Positions 24,853 through 33,350 of a stretch of DNA of 64,000 nt are shown in pieces. Numbering within the stretch: position 1 is the stretch's first letter; every line of letters starts with the position of its first letter. Made by a program: the position numbers and the translations under genes. Origin of the DNA: Sarcina sp. DSM 11001. GTDB taxonomy: Bacteria; Bacillota; Clostridia; Lachnospirales; Lachnospiraceae. The stretch lies in assembly GCF_900101015.1 (NCBI RefSeq), contig NZ_FNFZ01000005.1, positions 1 to 64,000 on the forward strand, in the 5' to 3' direction. The notes below the pieces were generated by a model. That model was given only the letters and a program-made list of their open reading frames with translations, did not search any database and was not told the origin of the DNA.

Positions 24853-25704
24853 TTATTCTGCTGCGGTCTCCTCAGCTGTTTCTTCCTCCGTGGCAGCTTC
24901 TGCGGCTGTTTCTTCTGCAGCGGCTTCCCCGGCTGTTTTTGTAACCGTCACTTTTGTAATGTGAGGAAGTGCTCCCTTTTCCCAATATAGAAAACCTTCA
25001 AGATCGAAGACACAGTCTTCTTCAAGATCTTCCACTGCTTTATAGAGTTTGCTTTTGGAATCAAAAAACCGGGATTCGATCACAAAGGTGTAGGTCTCGC
25101 CATCTTTTTCCGCGCAGAAATAAAGATCATCACCCTGTTCTCCGTTTCCGTCAGGACCATAGGCATATCTGAGCAGGTCTCCGCCCGGATCTTCAAAATC
25201 CACAGACTTCAGGTCTTTAAAGCACACCTTCCGGTTTTTGTATTCCGCAAGGCCGTCTGTCCCGAGGAGGTCTGTCACATCCTGCGCTTCGGCAACGTAA
25301 CTGCCGTCCAGGACTTCGTAAGTGGCTTCCGCGATCTCAATATTGCCCAGCCACTGGTGCTTCCGGCCGCTGACCCTGATCTTCTGCCCTTCCTTCAGCT
25401 TTTTATATTCTTTATTCGTCATAGGCAGCTTGTAAATAAAATAAGCCCCTTCTTCATTTTGTGTATAAAGATTCGCCGCGGAAGCGTCCTTGATCCAGGC
25501 CTGTTTTGCCTGGACATAAGTTTCGACTGTCACAGGGGCGTCCAGCTCAGCCTTCATAAACTCGTCATAGCTCATCACAGGCGTGAGTTCCCGGTAGGAA
25601 GTGGCGGAAACAGTCTCTTCTGCGAAAACCGGCGCCGATGCGCAGAAGATCGACGCGGATGTCAGGGACATCGCAAGAAAAACAGCTAAAGCTTTCTTTT
25701 TCAA
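24853..25704 (-). CDS. Secreted protein of the same OB-fold-like family, copy 2
   Basis: The 283-residue product starts with TTG, preceded at the right distance by AGGAGG. It matches copy 1 along residues 35-255 (MSYDEFMKAELDAPVTVETYVQ, RVSGRKHQWLGNIEI, YGPDGNGEQGDDLYF). Unlike copy 1 it appears to be secreted by signal peptidase I (VFA-EE) and not lipid-anchored. It ends in an Ala/Glu/Thr tail of about 25 residues. The pair is a clear tandem duplication that has diverged in anchoring and tail. Four 34-bp repeats precede it. Confidence 0.75.
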   Translation of the reverse strand: MKKKALAVFLAMSLTSASIFCASAPVFAEETVSATSYRELTPVMSYDEFMKAELDAPVTVETYVQAKQAWIKDASAANLYTQNEEGAYFIYKLPMTNKEYKKLKEGQKIRVSGRKHQWLGNIEIAEATYEVLDGSYVAEAQDVTDLLGTDGLAEYKNRKVCFKDLKSVDFEDPGGDLLRYAYGPDGNGEQGDDLYFCAEKDGETYTFVIESRFFDSKSKLYKAVEDLEEDCVFDLEGFLYWEKGALPHITKVTVTKTAGEAAAEETAAEAATEEETAEETAAE

Positions 25705-25752
25705 CTTTTTTCCTCCTATGAATAAATTCTTTTTCTGAATAAATACTCTTTT

Positions 25753-25862
25753 TGAACAGACTCTGCTTTTGAATAGATTCTACTTATGAACAGACTCTGC
25801 TTTTAAATGGATTCTACTTATGAACAGACTCTGCTTTCGAATAGATTCCACTTCTGAACAGG
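25753..25862. repeat. 34-bp tandem repeat, 3-4 copies
   Basis: TGAACAGACTCTGCTTTTGAATAGATT... begins at 25753, 25787, 25821 and 25855 (last partial), with exact 34-bp spacing. It lies upstream of the copy 2 secreted protein gene, in its presumed leader. No reading frame crosses it usefully. Confidence 0.9.
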
Positions 25863-25984
25863 TTCTCCTTCTCAAAGAATTTTCCTTCTCTGCAGTAGTT
25901 AAGTATATATCAAAAACTGGTTTCTTGTCTCTTTTCTAATGTAGAAATCACGAAATATTCGCAAATGCCGAAGGGTTGACAGGA

Positions 25985-26060
25985 AGGGGACGACAGAAAA
26001 GGGACGGTTCTTTGTCTCCTCCCTGGAGCAGATAAAGAACCGTCCCCGTCTCCTGTCCCC
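25985..26060. repeat. GGGACGG-type palindromic element
   Basis: GGGACGGTTCTTT (26001-26013) pairs with AAAGAACCGTCCC (26034-26046). An outer GGGGACA-like pair (near 25985 and 26060) extends the hairpin. The core word GGGACGGTTC recalls repetitive extragenic palindromes seen in many Clostridia, some of which accompany REP-associated transposases. No such transposase gene is in this window. Confidence 0.7.
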
Positions 26061-26196
26061 GGGTTCACTTTCCCGGGTCCAGTGTCTTACTACGGCGAGG
26101 CAACAGCTTTGCGATAGCAAAGATGTTGTCGACAACAATCGGAAAAACAGACAAGCAAGATGTACAAGTCATTCTGTAACAAGTCCTTAGTTTCTC

Positions 26197-29100
26197 TCAG
26201 TTTCCGCGCAGGTCTCTCTGAGGGCTGATATAGAGTGCGTCCCAGCCGTGTTCAGTGTAATAGGCCTTAGCCGCATCGGCGCCGGCTGTGGTATTGATGT
26301 ATTCGATCCCTCGGATATAGATTCCCTTGTTTTTGCACCAGTCGAGATATTCAGTCAGGTAACTGCGTTCAGATGCGGGCTGCTGCCTGTTGTTGTCATA
26401 GACAACACCCTCCTGATTGACGGTCTTAATGACTCCCGGGTATTCCGCGACGAATCTGCGGACAAAAGTGTCTCCGCCATTGGGCATGACCGTCAGTCCA
26501 ATTGTATTTTCGATCGTCAGGACCACTTCGCTCAAGGCCTGGTAGACTTTTCCGGCGGAAGGTGCTGTGCGGAGCATAGCAGTTTTTTCCTCACGGAATC
26601 CGGTCTCCACCATGTAGAGAATGTCGGCGTTGTCAAGATACACTCCGGAGGCCCCTGCGGCTTTCAGTTTTTGTGCCTCTTCGATCAGATGGTCTTTCCA
26701 GATCTGGCTGGTGACGTCGACCCAGTATTCTCCCGGCCAGCCATCGTATTCAGCCAGTCTGATACTGGAAAAACGGCTGTAATAGGAACGTTCCTGTTCC
26801 AGTGAGCCGGCATTGAGGTAGGCGTAAATCTGCACACCGCGGCTCAGGGCGTTATTGATCATGTTCTGACTGGCTCCGTCAAAATCGATGACGATAAAGT
26901 CATTTTCTCCGCATCTGTTCAGGGCGGACTGGACGCTGTCTTCTTCCAGGCAGTATCTGGTATTCATCAGCGGAAGCCCCGAGGAGGAGCCGGGCTGTGA
27001 TCCGGTACCGGGAGTGCCGGAGGGCGTTGATCCTGAACCCGATGTTCCGGATCCTGAACTGCCGCTGGAAGAAGAACCGGAACCGGATGTCCCGGAGGAT
27101 GAGGAACCGGATGTCGAAGAGCTGGAAGAAGTACCTGACGATGGTTTGCCGGACGACTGGGGATTCCCCGACGAAGAAGCAGTTTTTCTGGATGTCAGGG
27201 AGCGGACAATGGAGACCACCCTTGCGAGGGTGCTCTCTCCGGTCGAGGCTCTGGCGACCAGCTTGTACACATATTTTTTTCCTTTGGCATTTGCCTTCTT
27301 ATCCAAATAGCTCACTGTTCTGCCTTTTTTAATTGTAGTAATCTTTTTTCCGTTTCTGTACAGGACATAGCCGGTGGCTCCCGGAACCTTATTCCAGGTG
27401 ATCCTGATTCCCTTCTTCTGGTTGACTGCGGTCAGCTTCTTTGTCGCGCCGGGAACAACTTTAATGGTAACATAGCAGCTTCCCGACTTATAATTCTGCG
27501 TCTCCGCAGTAGAAACCGTGATCCTGACTTTCCCGACTTTTTTCGCCGTGACGACTCCGGCAGAAGAAACGGAGGCGACACTGCGGTCTGATGTTTTATA
27601 AGTATATTTTTTTGTTTCTTTCGCTCCGGCCGCCTTCATTTTCACCGTTTTGCCAACAGAAACGCTGGATGCGGCTGCAGACAGTGTCAGTTTTTGCGGA
27701 GCTTTATTGATGGTGAATTTTCCGGATGTGCTGCCTTCATAGCTTCCTTTGCCGGTAATCTTCACAGTCGCTTTTCCGGCTTTGGTGTTGTTGCTGTAAG
27801 AGACTGTGTAATCGGTTCCTTGTTTCAGGATCCGGTTCTCATAATACACCGTAACGGCAGGGGTCCGCGCTTTGCCGTTATAGGTATAGCTGCGGGGGCT
27901 GATTTTCACATCCGCGTCCTTGATCTTTCTGGACCAGATCGCATACAGGGTCACCGAATCTGTCACTGTATACTTTTGAGGAAGAAGCTCTGTGCCTTTT
28001 TCCGACAGGCTCCACCCCTTGAACTCCTCCCATCCGGCCGGTCTGGGCTTGTAATCGCTCAGGTCGATCCTCTCGCCGGTTTCAAAGTTCACCTTTTTTT
28101 CGGACAGTCTTCTTCTTCCGATATATCCGCCGTTAGCGTTAAAGGTGATCGTCTTGTACTCAGTCCAGACCGCATACAGCGTAACGTTTTCCGTCACCCT
28201 GAAACGCCGGTCGGACACAGTCTGCACGCTGTCCTTTTCCAGGCTCCAGCCTCTAAACCGGCACGCTTCTTTTTGGGGTTTGTCATGATCACTGAGACGA
28301 ATCACCTCCCCTTTTCTAACTGTTTCTGTGAGCACACTCTCCCCGCCGAAAAACTGACCTCCGTCAGCGTCAAATGTGACGGTGCACTCTGCAGGCTGAT
28401 CATCGTGTTCATCATTGGATAGCGCAGAGCTGCCGGTCTCTTCAGAAATTTCCTCATCCGGATTTATTCCGGTTTCGTCTTCTGCAGGCTCTCCGGCTTC
28501 CGCTTCTGAAGGACGGGGAACTTCCTCAGCAGAATCTTCCCCAAGTAAATCTGATCCGGCTTCCATTCCCGTTGCCGGATCTGCTTCCGGATTTGTTTCC
28601 GCTTCTAAATCTGCATCATTCCCGCTTTCTGTATCAGTATCGGTATTTGTAGCGGTATTTGTTTCTGTATTTGTTTCCGGAAAAAGATTTGCTTCTGTTT
28701 CAGCTTCTGTCGGAATATCTGTTGGAATATCTATTCCGCCTTCCGGTTCTGTCCCCGTTTCGGCATCTGTCTCATTTTCCGTTCCAGTCCCTTCATCAGG
28801 CCAGCCTTCTTCATCCGGGTTCTTCTGTTTCCAGACCGCAAAAACCATCTCATCCCTGAAGACCTCGAGCCCTTCCTCAGGAATCATCTCCGCCCCGTCT
28901 TCCTGCAGACTCCATCCCAGGAATTCATTTCCATCATCCGCAAAGAGTGCAGCTGTTCCAATCTTGTACACAGCTTCCTCTATGTTTCCTGTTTCAGAAG
29001 GATCATTTCCAGAAATATCATTTTCAGGAAGATTACTATCAGGAAGATCATTTTCAGAAAGGTCATCGGAAGGATACTCGAAAGAATCCCCGGACAGATC

Positions 29101-29673
29101 AGTAGAATTCCTGCTGCAGATCACTGTTCCTGTTCCGACTGTCTCAGTGAAATCTATATACTGCCCGTCACTCCAGGAAGGATCTGCAAAATGCCCGCCC
29201 CCGTTTGCGGAATAGGTGATCATAAAAACTTCCTGCCCGTCTTCTGATGCCCGGTCTTCCGTCCCGGCTTCTGTCTGTGTTCCCAACCCGGAATCTGCTT
29301 CGGTATCTGCCAGGGCAGGATCTGCGCAAGCTTCTGTCGCAGCAGGATCCGTTTCCGCTTCCGGCACTGCCGAATCCGAATCTGCTCCAGCTTCCATAGC
29401 TGCGGAATCTGCTTCGGACTCCATCGCTGTAGAATCTGCTTCGCCTTCCAGAGTTGCAGCATTTGCTTCGGACTCCATCGCTGAGGGGTCCGCGTCGCCT
29501 TCTTCCAGTGCAGGCTCCGTCCAGACTTCCACCGCTGCTGCGGGATCTGCTTCTGCCGCATACGCCGCACAGACAGGCCCTGAAACGGATCCTGTAAGCA
29601 TAAAAACAGCCAGTATCACTGCAAGATACCGGCTGCTTCTCCTCACCTTCATCTGTTTAAATAAGTTTCCCAT
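26197..29673 (-). CDS. Large secreted modular protein with C-terminal GH114-like (polygalactosaminidase) domain
   Basis: The 1158-residue protein has a signal peptide and an acidic repeat-rich region (about 40-150, ADSTAMESE-type units). A second acidic Glu/Thr-rich linker (280-400) follows, then InlB-like beta modules (TFDADGG and TFNANGG, each followed by CRFRGWSLEK- or FKGWSLSEKG-like segments), an MBG-like module (SPRSYTYNGKARTPAVTVYY), a Big_2-like module, a Fn3-like module, and a Ser/Gly linker. The final about 230 residues are a TIM barrel resembling endo-alpha-1,4-polygalactosaminidases (GH114): VIDFDG, YLNAGS, WVDVTSQIW, GVYLDNAD. It probably cleaves galactosamine-containing exopolysaccharide or wall polymers. 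The substrate is an inference. No sortase motif was seen. Confidence 0.8.
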   Translation of the reverse strand: MGNLFKQMKVRRSSRYLAVILAVFMLTGSVSGPVCAAYAAEADPAAAVEVWTEPALEEGDADPSAMESEANAATLEGEADSTAMESEADSAAMEAGADSDSAVPEAETDPAATEACADPALADTEADSGLGTQTEAGTEDRASEDGQEVFMITYSANGGGHFADPSWSDGQYIDFTETVGTGTVICSRNSTDLSGDSFEYPSDDLSENDLPDSNLPENDISGNDPSETGNIEEAVYKIGTAALFADDGNEFLGWSLQEDGAEMIPEEGLEVFRDEMVFAVWKQKNPDEEGWPDEGTGTENETDAETGTEPEGGIDIPTDIPTEAETEANLFPETNTETNTATNTDTDTESGNDADLEAETNPEADPATGMEAGSDLLGEDSAEEVPRPSEAEAGEPAEDETGINPDEEISEETGSSALSNDEHDDQPAECTVTFDADGGQFFGGESVLTETVRKGEVIRLSDHDKPQKEACRFRGWSLEKDSVQTVSDRRFRVTENVTLYAVWTEYKTITFNANGGYIGRRRLSEKKVNFETGERIDLSDYKPRPAGWEEFKGWSLSEKGTELLPQKYTVTDSVTLYAIWSRKIKDADVKISPRSYTYNGKARTPAVTVYYENRILKQGTDYTVSYSNNTKAGKATVKITGKGSYEGSTSGKFTINKAPQKLTLSAAASSVSVGKTVKMKAAGAKETKKYTYKTSDRSVASVSSAGVVTAKKVGKVRITVSTAETQNYKSGSCYVTIKVVPGATKKLTAVNQKKGIRITWNKVPGATGYVLYRNGKKITTIKKGRTVSYLDKKANAKGKKYVYKLVARASTGESTLARVVSIVRSLTSRKTASSSGNPQSSGKPSSGTSSSSSTSGSSSSGTSGSGSSSSGSSGSGTSGSGSTPSGTPGTGSQPGSSSGLPLMNTRYCLEEDSVQSALNRCGENDFIVIDFDGASQNMINNALSRGVQIYAYLNAGSLEQERSYYSRFSSIRLAEYDGWPGEYWVDVTSQIWKDHLIEEAQKLKAAGASGVYLDNADILYMVETGFREEKTAMLRTAPSAGKVYQALSEVVLTIENTIGLTVMPNGGDTFVRRFVAEYPGVIKTVNQEGVVYDNNRQQPASERSYLTEYLDWCKNKGIYIRGIEYINTTAGADAAKAYYTEHGWDALYISPQRDLRGN

Positions 29674-29730
29674 TCTCTCTCCCCTGTTGAAACGCTGTGC
29701 AATGTGATACCCGGTTTATTCTTCATCGAG

Positions 29731-29752
29731 CAAGACTCGCGATCGAGTCCTG
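29731..29752. repeat. Dispersed palindrome, copy 2 (inverted)
   Basis: CAAGACTCGCGATCGAGTCCTG is the reverse-complement relative of copy 1 at 23835-23856, including the adjoining AATTC. The two copies flank the paralogous secreted proteins and the GH114-like gene. Confidence 0.72.
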
Positions 29753-29873
29753 AATTCACACGGGCGGTTTCAGGAAACTGTCTGCGCAGATGATTCTATT
29801 TTCACAAAAACAGTTCTCCCGGTACGATCAGAAGTCACTGCCGTCATAAAATGTCAATTCCGTTCACTACGCA

Positions 29874-29902
29874 ATTGTATATCAAAAAAGGGGTATTTAC
29901 AA
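29874..29902 (-). promoter_or_regulatory. Promoter of the GH114-like gene
   Basis: On the minus strand TTGTAA (29897-29902) and TACAAT (29874-29879) with 17 bp spacing. The leader would be about 195 nt and would include the inverted palindrome copy. Confidence 0.55.
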
Positions 29903-29930
29903 GGAGACAAGGGGATGGTTCAGTGGCTCC

Positions 29931-31037
29931 TCAATCTAATCTCTCCGGATCCGACTGCAGAAGCATGATTGCGGACGGGTCGACAGAGAGGGAGGGCGGA
30001 ATGCCGCCCTGAAAATCATGGCTGTGTATATCTTTGGGAATTTTCCACCAGAGGCCGTTTCGCAGTACGACGTACCACTCAAAGGGCAGTTCAGTGAGGG
30101 CAGGTTCCTCGACGGGAATCAAGTTTACAGGTTTATTGGACGAAGGGAATGTTCCGAAAGAAGAAAGTTCCCCGGTCGGAGACCGTTCTGCTGATGCAGG
30201 AAAAAAATCGTGGGCGCGTATCCCGATATGGGTGATTTCCGGTGAGACTTCCTCCGCTACTGTCAGTTGGAGGTTTCCCCAGTCTTCGGCGCAGACGAGG
30301 TGCGGGCCGAGCGGACGGATGCGGGAAATATTTTTACAGCCGGTCAGGCGGGCAGCCTCCACGGTCCGGGGCTTAGCAAAGACCTCTTTGACCGGGCCTT
30401 CGGCGATGATCTGTCCTTCGTGCATGAGCAGGAGATAATCGCAGAGCTGATAGGCTTCGTCCCGGTCGTGGGTCACGAGTATGGAGAGGCCTTCATATTC
30501 GCGGAGGACCTGGATCATTTCCAGCCTGAGGCGCTCCTTCAGGAAATAGTCCATGGCGGAAAAGGGCTCGTCCAAAAGGACGGCTTCCGGCCGGTAGGCC
30601 ATGATGCGGGCAAGGGCGACGCGCTGCTGCTGGCCGCCGGAAAGTTCATCGGGGCGGCGCTTCCCCAGTCCCTCGATCTGAAAAGCGCGCATCATTTCCC
30701 GGGCCCGGCGGAGTTTATCAGCCTTCGGTCCCTTCAGGCCCGCCATGATGTTCTGTTCCACAGTCATTGAGGGAAACAGCGCGTAATTCTGAAAAAGATA
30801 GCCCACCCTGCGTTCCTGGGGGCGCATATCGATCTTTTTTCCTGAATCAAACAGAATCCTCTCCCCCAACCGAATGCTTCCGCTGTCCGGTCTTTCAATC
30901 CCGGCTATGCTTCGCAGCGTCATGCTCTTTCCGCAGCCCGAGGCCCCCAGGATACCGATCCTGCGGGCCTCTCCTTCATAACGGACACAAAGATGAAATC
31001 CGTCCAGCTTCTTTTCAAAATCCAGTCCCAGATACAT
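29931..31037 (-). CDS. modC: Molybdate ABC transporter ATP-binding protein
   Basis: The 368-residue protein has Walker A GASGCGKS, Q-loop YLFQNYALFP, signature LSGGQQQR, Walker B VLLDEPFSAMD and H-loop LVTHD. The C-terminal third carries a regulatory domain with an MOP/TOBE-like oxyanion-binding character, as in ModC. In this position (after modA and modB) it powers molybdate uptake. The ribosome binding site is AGGGG, and the gene is last in the cluster. Confidence 0.9.
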   Translation of the reverse strand: MYLGLDFEKKLDGFHLCVRYEGEARRIGILGASGCGKSMTLRSIAGIERPDSGSIRLGERILFDSGKKIDMRPQERRVGYLFQNYALFPSMTVEQNIMAGLKGPKADKLRRAREMMRAFQIEGLGKRRPDELSGGQQQRVALARIMAYRPEAVLLDEPFSAMDYFLKERLRLEMIQVLREYEGLSILVTHDRDEAYQLCDYLLLMHEGQIIAEGPVKEVFAKPRTVEAARLTGCKNISRIRPLGPHLVCAEDWGNLQLTVAEEVSPEITHIGIRAHDFFPASAERSPTGELSSFGTFPSSNKPVNLIPVEEPALTELPFEWYVVLRNGLWWKIPKDIHSHDFQGGIPPSLSVDPSAIMLLQSDPERLD

Positions 31038-31105
31038 AAAATGACCCCTGCTGAAAAAGGTCTGATTCCCGGATCCTCAGGTCTGCCTGCAGGATCCTCA
31101 GGTCC

Positions 31106-31810
31106 CTACCACCGCTTCACTGACTTCATCGCTTTCCCGGAGATAAGATTCATCAAAAAGATAAAGACAAAGGCGATCAGAATCACAATGACAGTCCATA
31201 CACCGGCTGTCAGATAGTCGCCGTCCTGAATGACCATGGCGATCCTCTGGGAGACGGTGGCCGTCTTGCCGGGAATGTTGCCCGCCAGCATGCTGGTCGC
31301 GCCAAACTCGCCGAGCGCTCTGGCGAAAGTCAGGATCGTGCCCGAGGCTATGCCCGGCCCCGCCGTCGGTATGACAACCGTCCAGAAGATCCTTATCTCC
31401 GACATGCCCAGCGTCCTGCCGGCATAGACCAGGTTCGGGTCGATCTGTTCAAAAGCCGCGCGCGCGTTCCGGTACATCAGCGGGAAGGCAATGACCGTAG
31501 CCGCAACGATGCAGCCCAGCCAGGACTGCACGACCTTGATGCTGAACTGCTCATACAGAAGTATTCCAAGCGGTCTCCTCCTGCTGAAAAGGAGCAGGAG
31601 GAAAAAGCCCGCGACCGTCGGCGGCAGTACCATCGGAAGTGTCAGCAGACCGTCTGCGATCGCTTTGACCCGGTTTGATGCCTTCACGACTTTTCTCGCC
31701 GCGAATATTCCAAGGAAAAAGGAAATAAATGTCGCGACGAGACCAGTCTTCAATGAGATCAGGAGGGGACTCCAGTCAAGTTTTCCCAGTACACGTAATA
31801 CGTCTTCCAT
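31106..31810 (-). CDS. modB: Molybdate ABC transporter permease
   Basis: Starting at MEDVLRVLGK (AGGTGG at 7 nt), the 234-residue protein has five membrane segments and the inner-membrane permease EAA-type loop (EIRIFWTVVIPTAGPGIASG) contacted by the ATPase. A longer upstream reading frame overlaps modA and is not real. It forms the molybdate channel with ModC. The spacing to modA is 22 bp and to modC 68 bp, consistent with an operon. Confidence 0.92.
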   Translation of the reverse strand: MEDVLRVLGKLDWSPLLISLKTGLVATFISFFLGIFAARKVVKASNRVKAIADGLLTLPMVLPPTVAGFFLLLLFSRRRPLGILLYEQFSIKVVQSWLGCIVAATVIAFPLMYRNARAAFEQIDPNLVYAGRTLGMSEIRIFWTVVIPTAGPGIASGTILTFARALGEFGATSMLAGNIPGKTATVSQRIAMVIQDGDYLTAGVWTVIVILIAFVFIFLMNLISGKAMKSVKRW

Positions 31811-31832
31811 TGAACTTCCACCTTTTTCACTA

Positions 31833-32870
31833 TCAGTTGATATTAGTGTCAAAGTAGTAAGAATCAAAGATTGCCTTCGCGGTATCAGATGTAATAAAGG
31901 ACACAAAATCAGCTGCGGCGGCTTTCTGGGCGTCGGTGGCTTCATCGTTAACAACCTGGCAGACAGGATAGATTACGTTGCCGGTCAAATCATAGCTGAC
32001 TTTTTCCAGAATATCAACCTGATCCTCAAAGCCGTAGGTGTCGGAGTAGTAGGTGGTTCCGACTTCGCAGGAACCCTCGACGACTGCAGTCAGGACCTGG
32101 GAGACGTTGCCCTGTTCGGAGATCTCGACGCCGCCCAGCGCGTCGGAAACCTCGGCGGTAGTATAGACGGATGCGTCCTCGACTTCCGGAAGGATGCCCA
32201 GATTCATCAGAGCGGTACGTGTGTAGCGCCCGACCGGAACAGAGCCGTCCGCGAGGGCAATACTGGAGGCCTTGCCGATATCCGCAAGACCGGTAACAGC
32301 GCTCTCTGTATCCTTGCGCTTGATCACGACCACCTGGTTGTTGACGACATCAGCCCGGGTGCCCTCCACGACAAGTCTGTCTTCTTCCAGCTGGTTCATC
32401 TGCTTCTGTGCGGCGGAGAAAAAGACATCGCAGGTATAGCCCTCTTCGATCTGGGTGAGAAGCTTGCCGGAGGAATCCGCATTGAAGGTGATCTTTACAT
32501 TGGGGTGCTCTTCATTGTATTTTGCTGCCACTTCCTGCATGCTTGTGTTGAGAGAAGCCGCGATGAAGACCTGCAGTTCTACGGGTTCCTCTGAAATCGC
32601 ATTTTCTGCTGCGGGGGCCTGGGTTGACGCGGCTTCTTCCGCCGCGGAAGCCTGGGTCGATACCGCTCCCATCTCCACAGCTTCAGTCTCTACTTCTGTT
32701 TCTGTGTCGGAAGGGGCTTCGGCGTCCTCCACTGCTTCTTCCGTCTCCTGCGGGGCAGCTTCTTCTTTTTTCTGTTCAGGCGCCGCACTGCCGGCTGAAC
32801 TGCCGCATCCCGCGGCCAGTATACCCGCCATCATGCCTGCCAGGATTACTGCCAATACTCTTTTTCTCAT
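31833..32870 (-). CDS. modA: Molybdate-binding lipoprotein
   Basis: The 345-residue protein has a lipobox LAAGC, a Thr/Glu/Ala linker of about 75 residues, and a periplasmic-binding fold of the ModA type (VFIAASLNTSMQEVAAKYN, DVFFSAAQKQMNQLEEDRLV, ...SVPVGRYTRTALMN). The oxyanion ligands would be in the loops VFIAASL, DSSGKL and SVPVGR. It should capture molybdate (tungstate possible). The linker is longer than in typical ModA and shows the repetitive style of this genome. A ribosome binding site AAGGAGG is at the right distance. Confidence 0.9.
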   Translation of the reverse strand: MRKRVLAVILAGMMAGILAAGCGSSAGSAAPEQKKEEAAPQETEEAVEDAEAPSDTETEVETEAVEMGAVSTQASAAEEAASTQAPAAENAISEEPVELQVFIAASLNTSMQEVAAKYNEEHPNVKITFNADSSGKLLTQIEEGYTCDVFFSAAQKQMNQLEEDRLVVEGTRADVVNNQVVVIKRKDTESAVTGLADIGKASSIALADGSVPVGRYTRTALMNLGILPEVEDASVYTTAEVSDALGGVEISEQGNVSQVLTAVVEGSCEVGTTYYSDTYGFEDQVDILEKVSYDLTGNVIYPVCQVVNDEATDAQKAAAADFVSFITSDTAKAIFDSYYFDTNIN

Positions 32871-32889
32871 CTTTACCTCCTTAAATTAA

Positions 32890-33060
32890 ATGTAATAGTG
32901 GTTTAAATGCAGCTATACTTCTCATAAACCAGTAGTTGCATGAAACAGTGATTGTATGAAACAGCATTGTTCATAAAACAATGTTATGCATAAAACAGCG
33001 TTATGCATGAAACATTCGTTATGCATACAACAGTGCTATGAATAAAATAGTGACCGGGAA
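32890..33060. repeat. Degenerate repeats upstream of modA
   Basis: Drifting units of the type GCATGAAACAGTG / GCATAAAACAG recur about eight times, on average every 16-19 bp. They lie in the spacer before modA on the minus strand. Confidence 0.7.
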
Positions 33061-33178
33061 AGCTGGTATCATCGTTATGTTTTCAAAAACCGAACGGTAT
33101 TATTCATAGAGGGGAGAACGCCTCTCCCCTTCCATCACAAAATAATATCAAAAACATTGCGGGAAAAATGTGGGTTGA

Positions 33179-33350
33179 CCTCCTCCCGGCACATTCTGTA
33201 TGAATTCAAAGCACTGCCACGCAAGGTCCATCTCCTGGTGCAGTCCATAGCGTTACCCCACAGGATCCTCCTCCCGGCACATTCTGTATGAATTCAAAGC
33301 ACTGCCACATAAGGTTCATGTCCTGGCGCATTCTGAAGCACTGCCCCGCA
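33179..33350. repeat. 88-bp tandem duplication of the mogA-like 3' end
   Basis: A 42-bp block (CCTCCTCCCGGCACATTCTG...GCACTGCCAC) occurs at 33179 and 33267, 88 bp apart. A diverged third copy forms the last codons and stop of the MOSC-mogA gene (33316-33350). The spacer thus seems built from duplicated gene-end sequence. Confidence 0.8.

Noticed and set aside
31811-31954. N-terminal extension of modB
   Set aside because: It overlaps the modA coding end and lacks a ribosome binding site; the start at 31810 has one.
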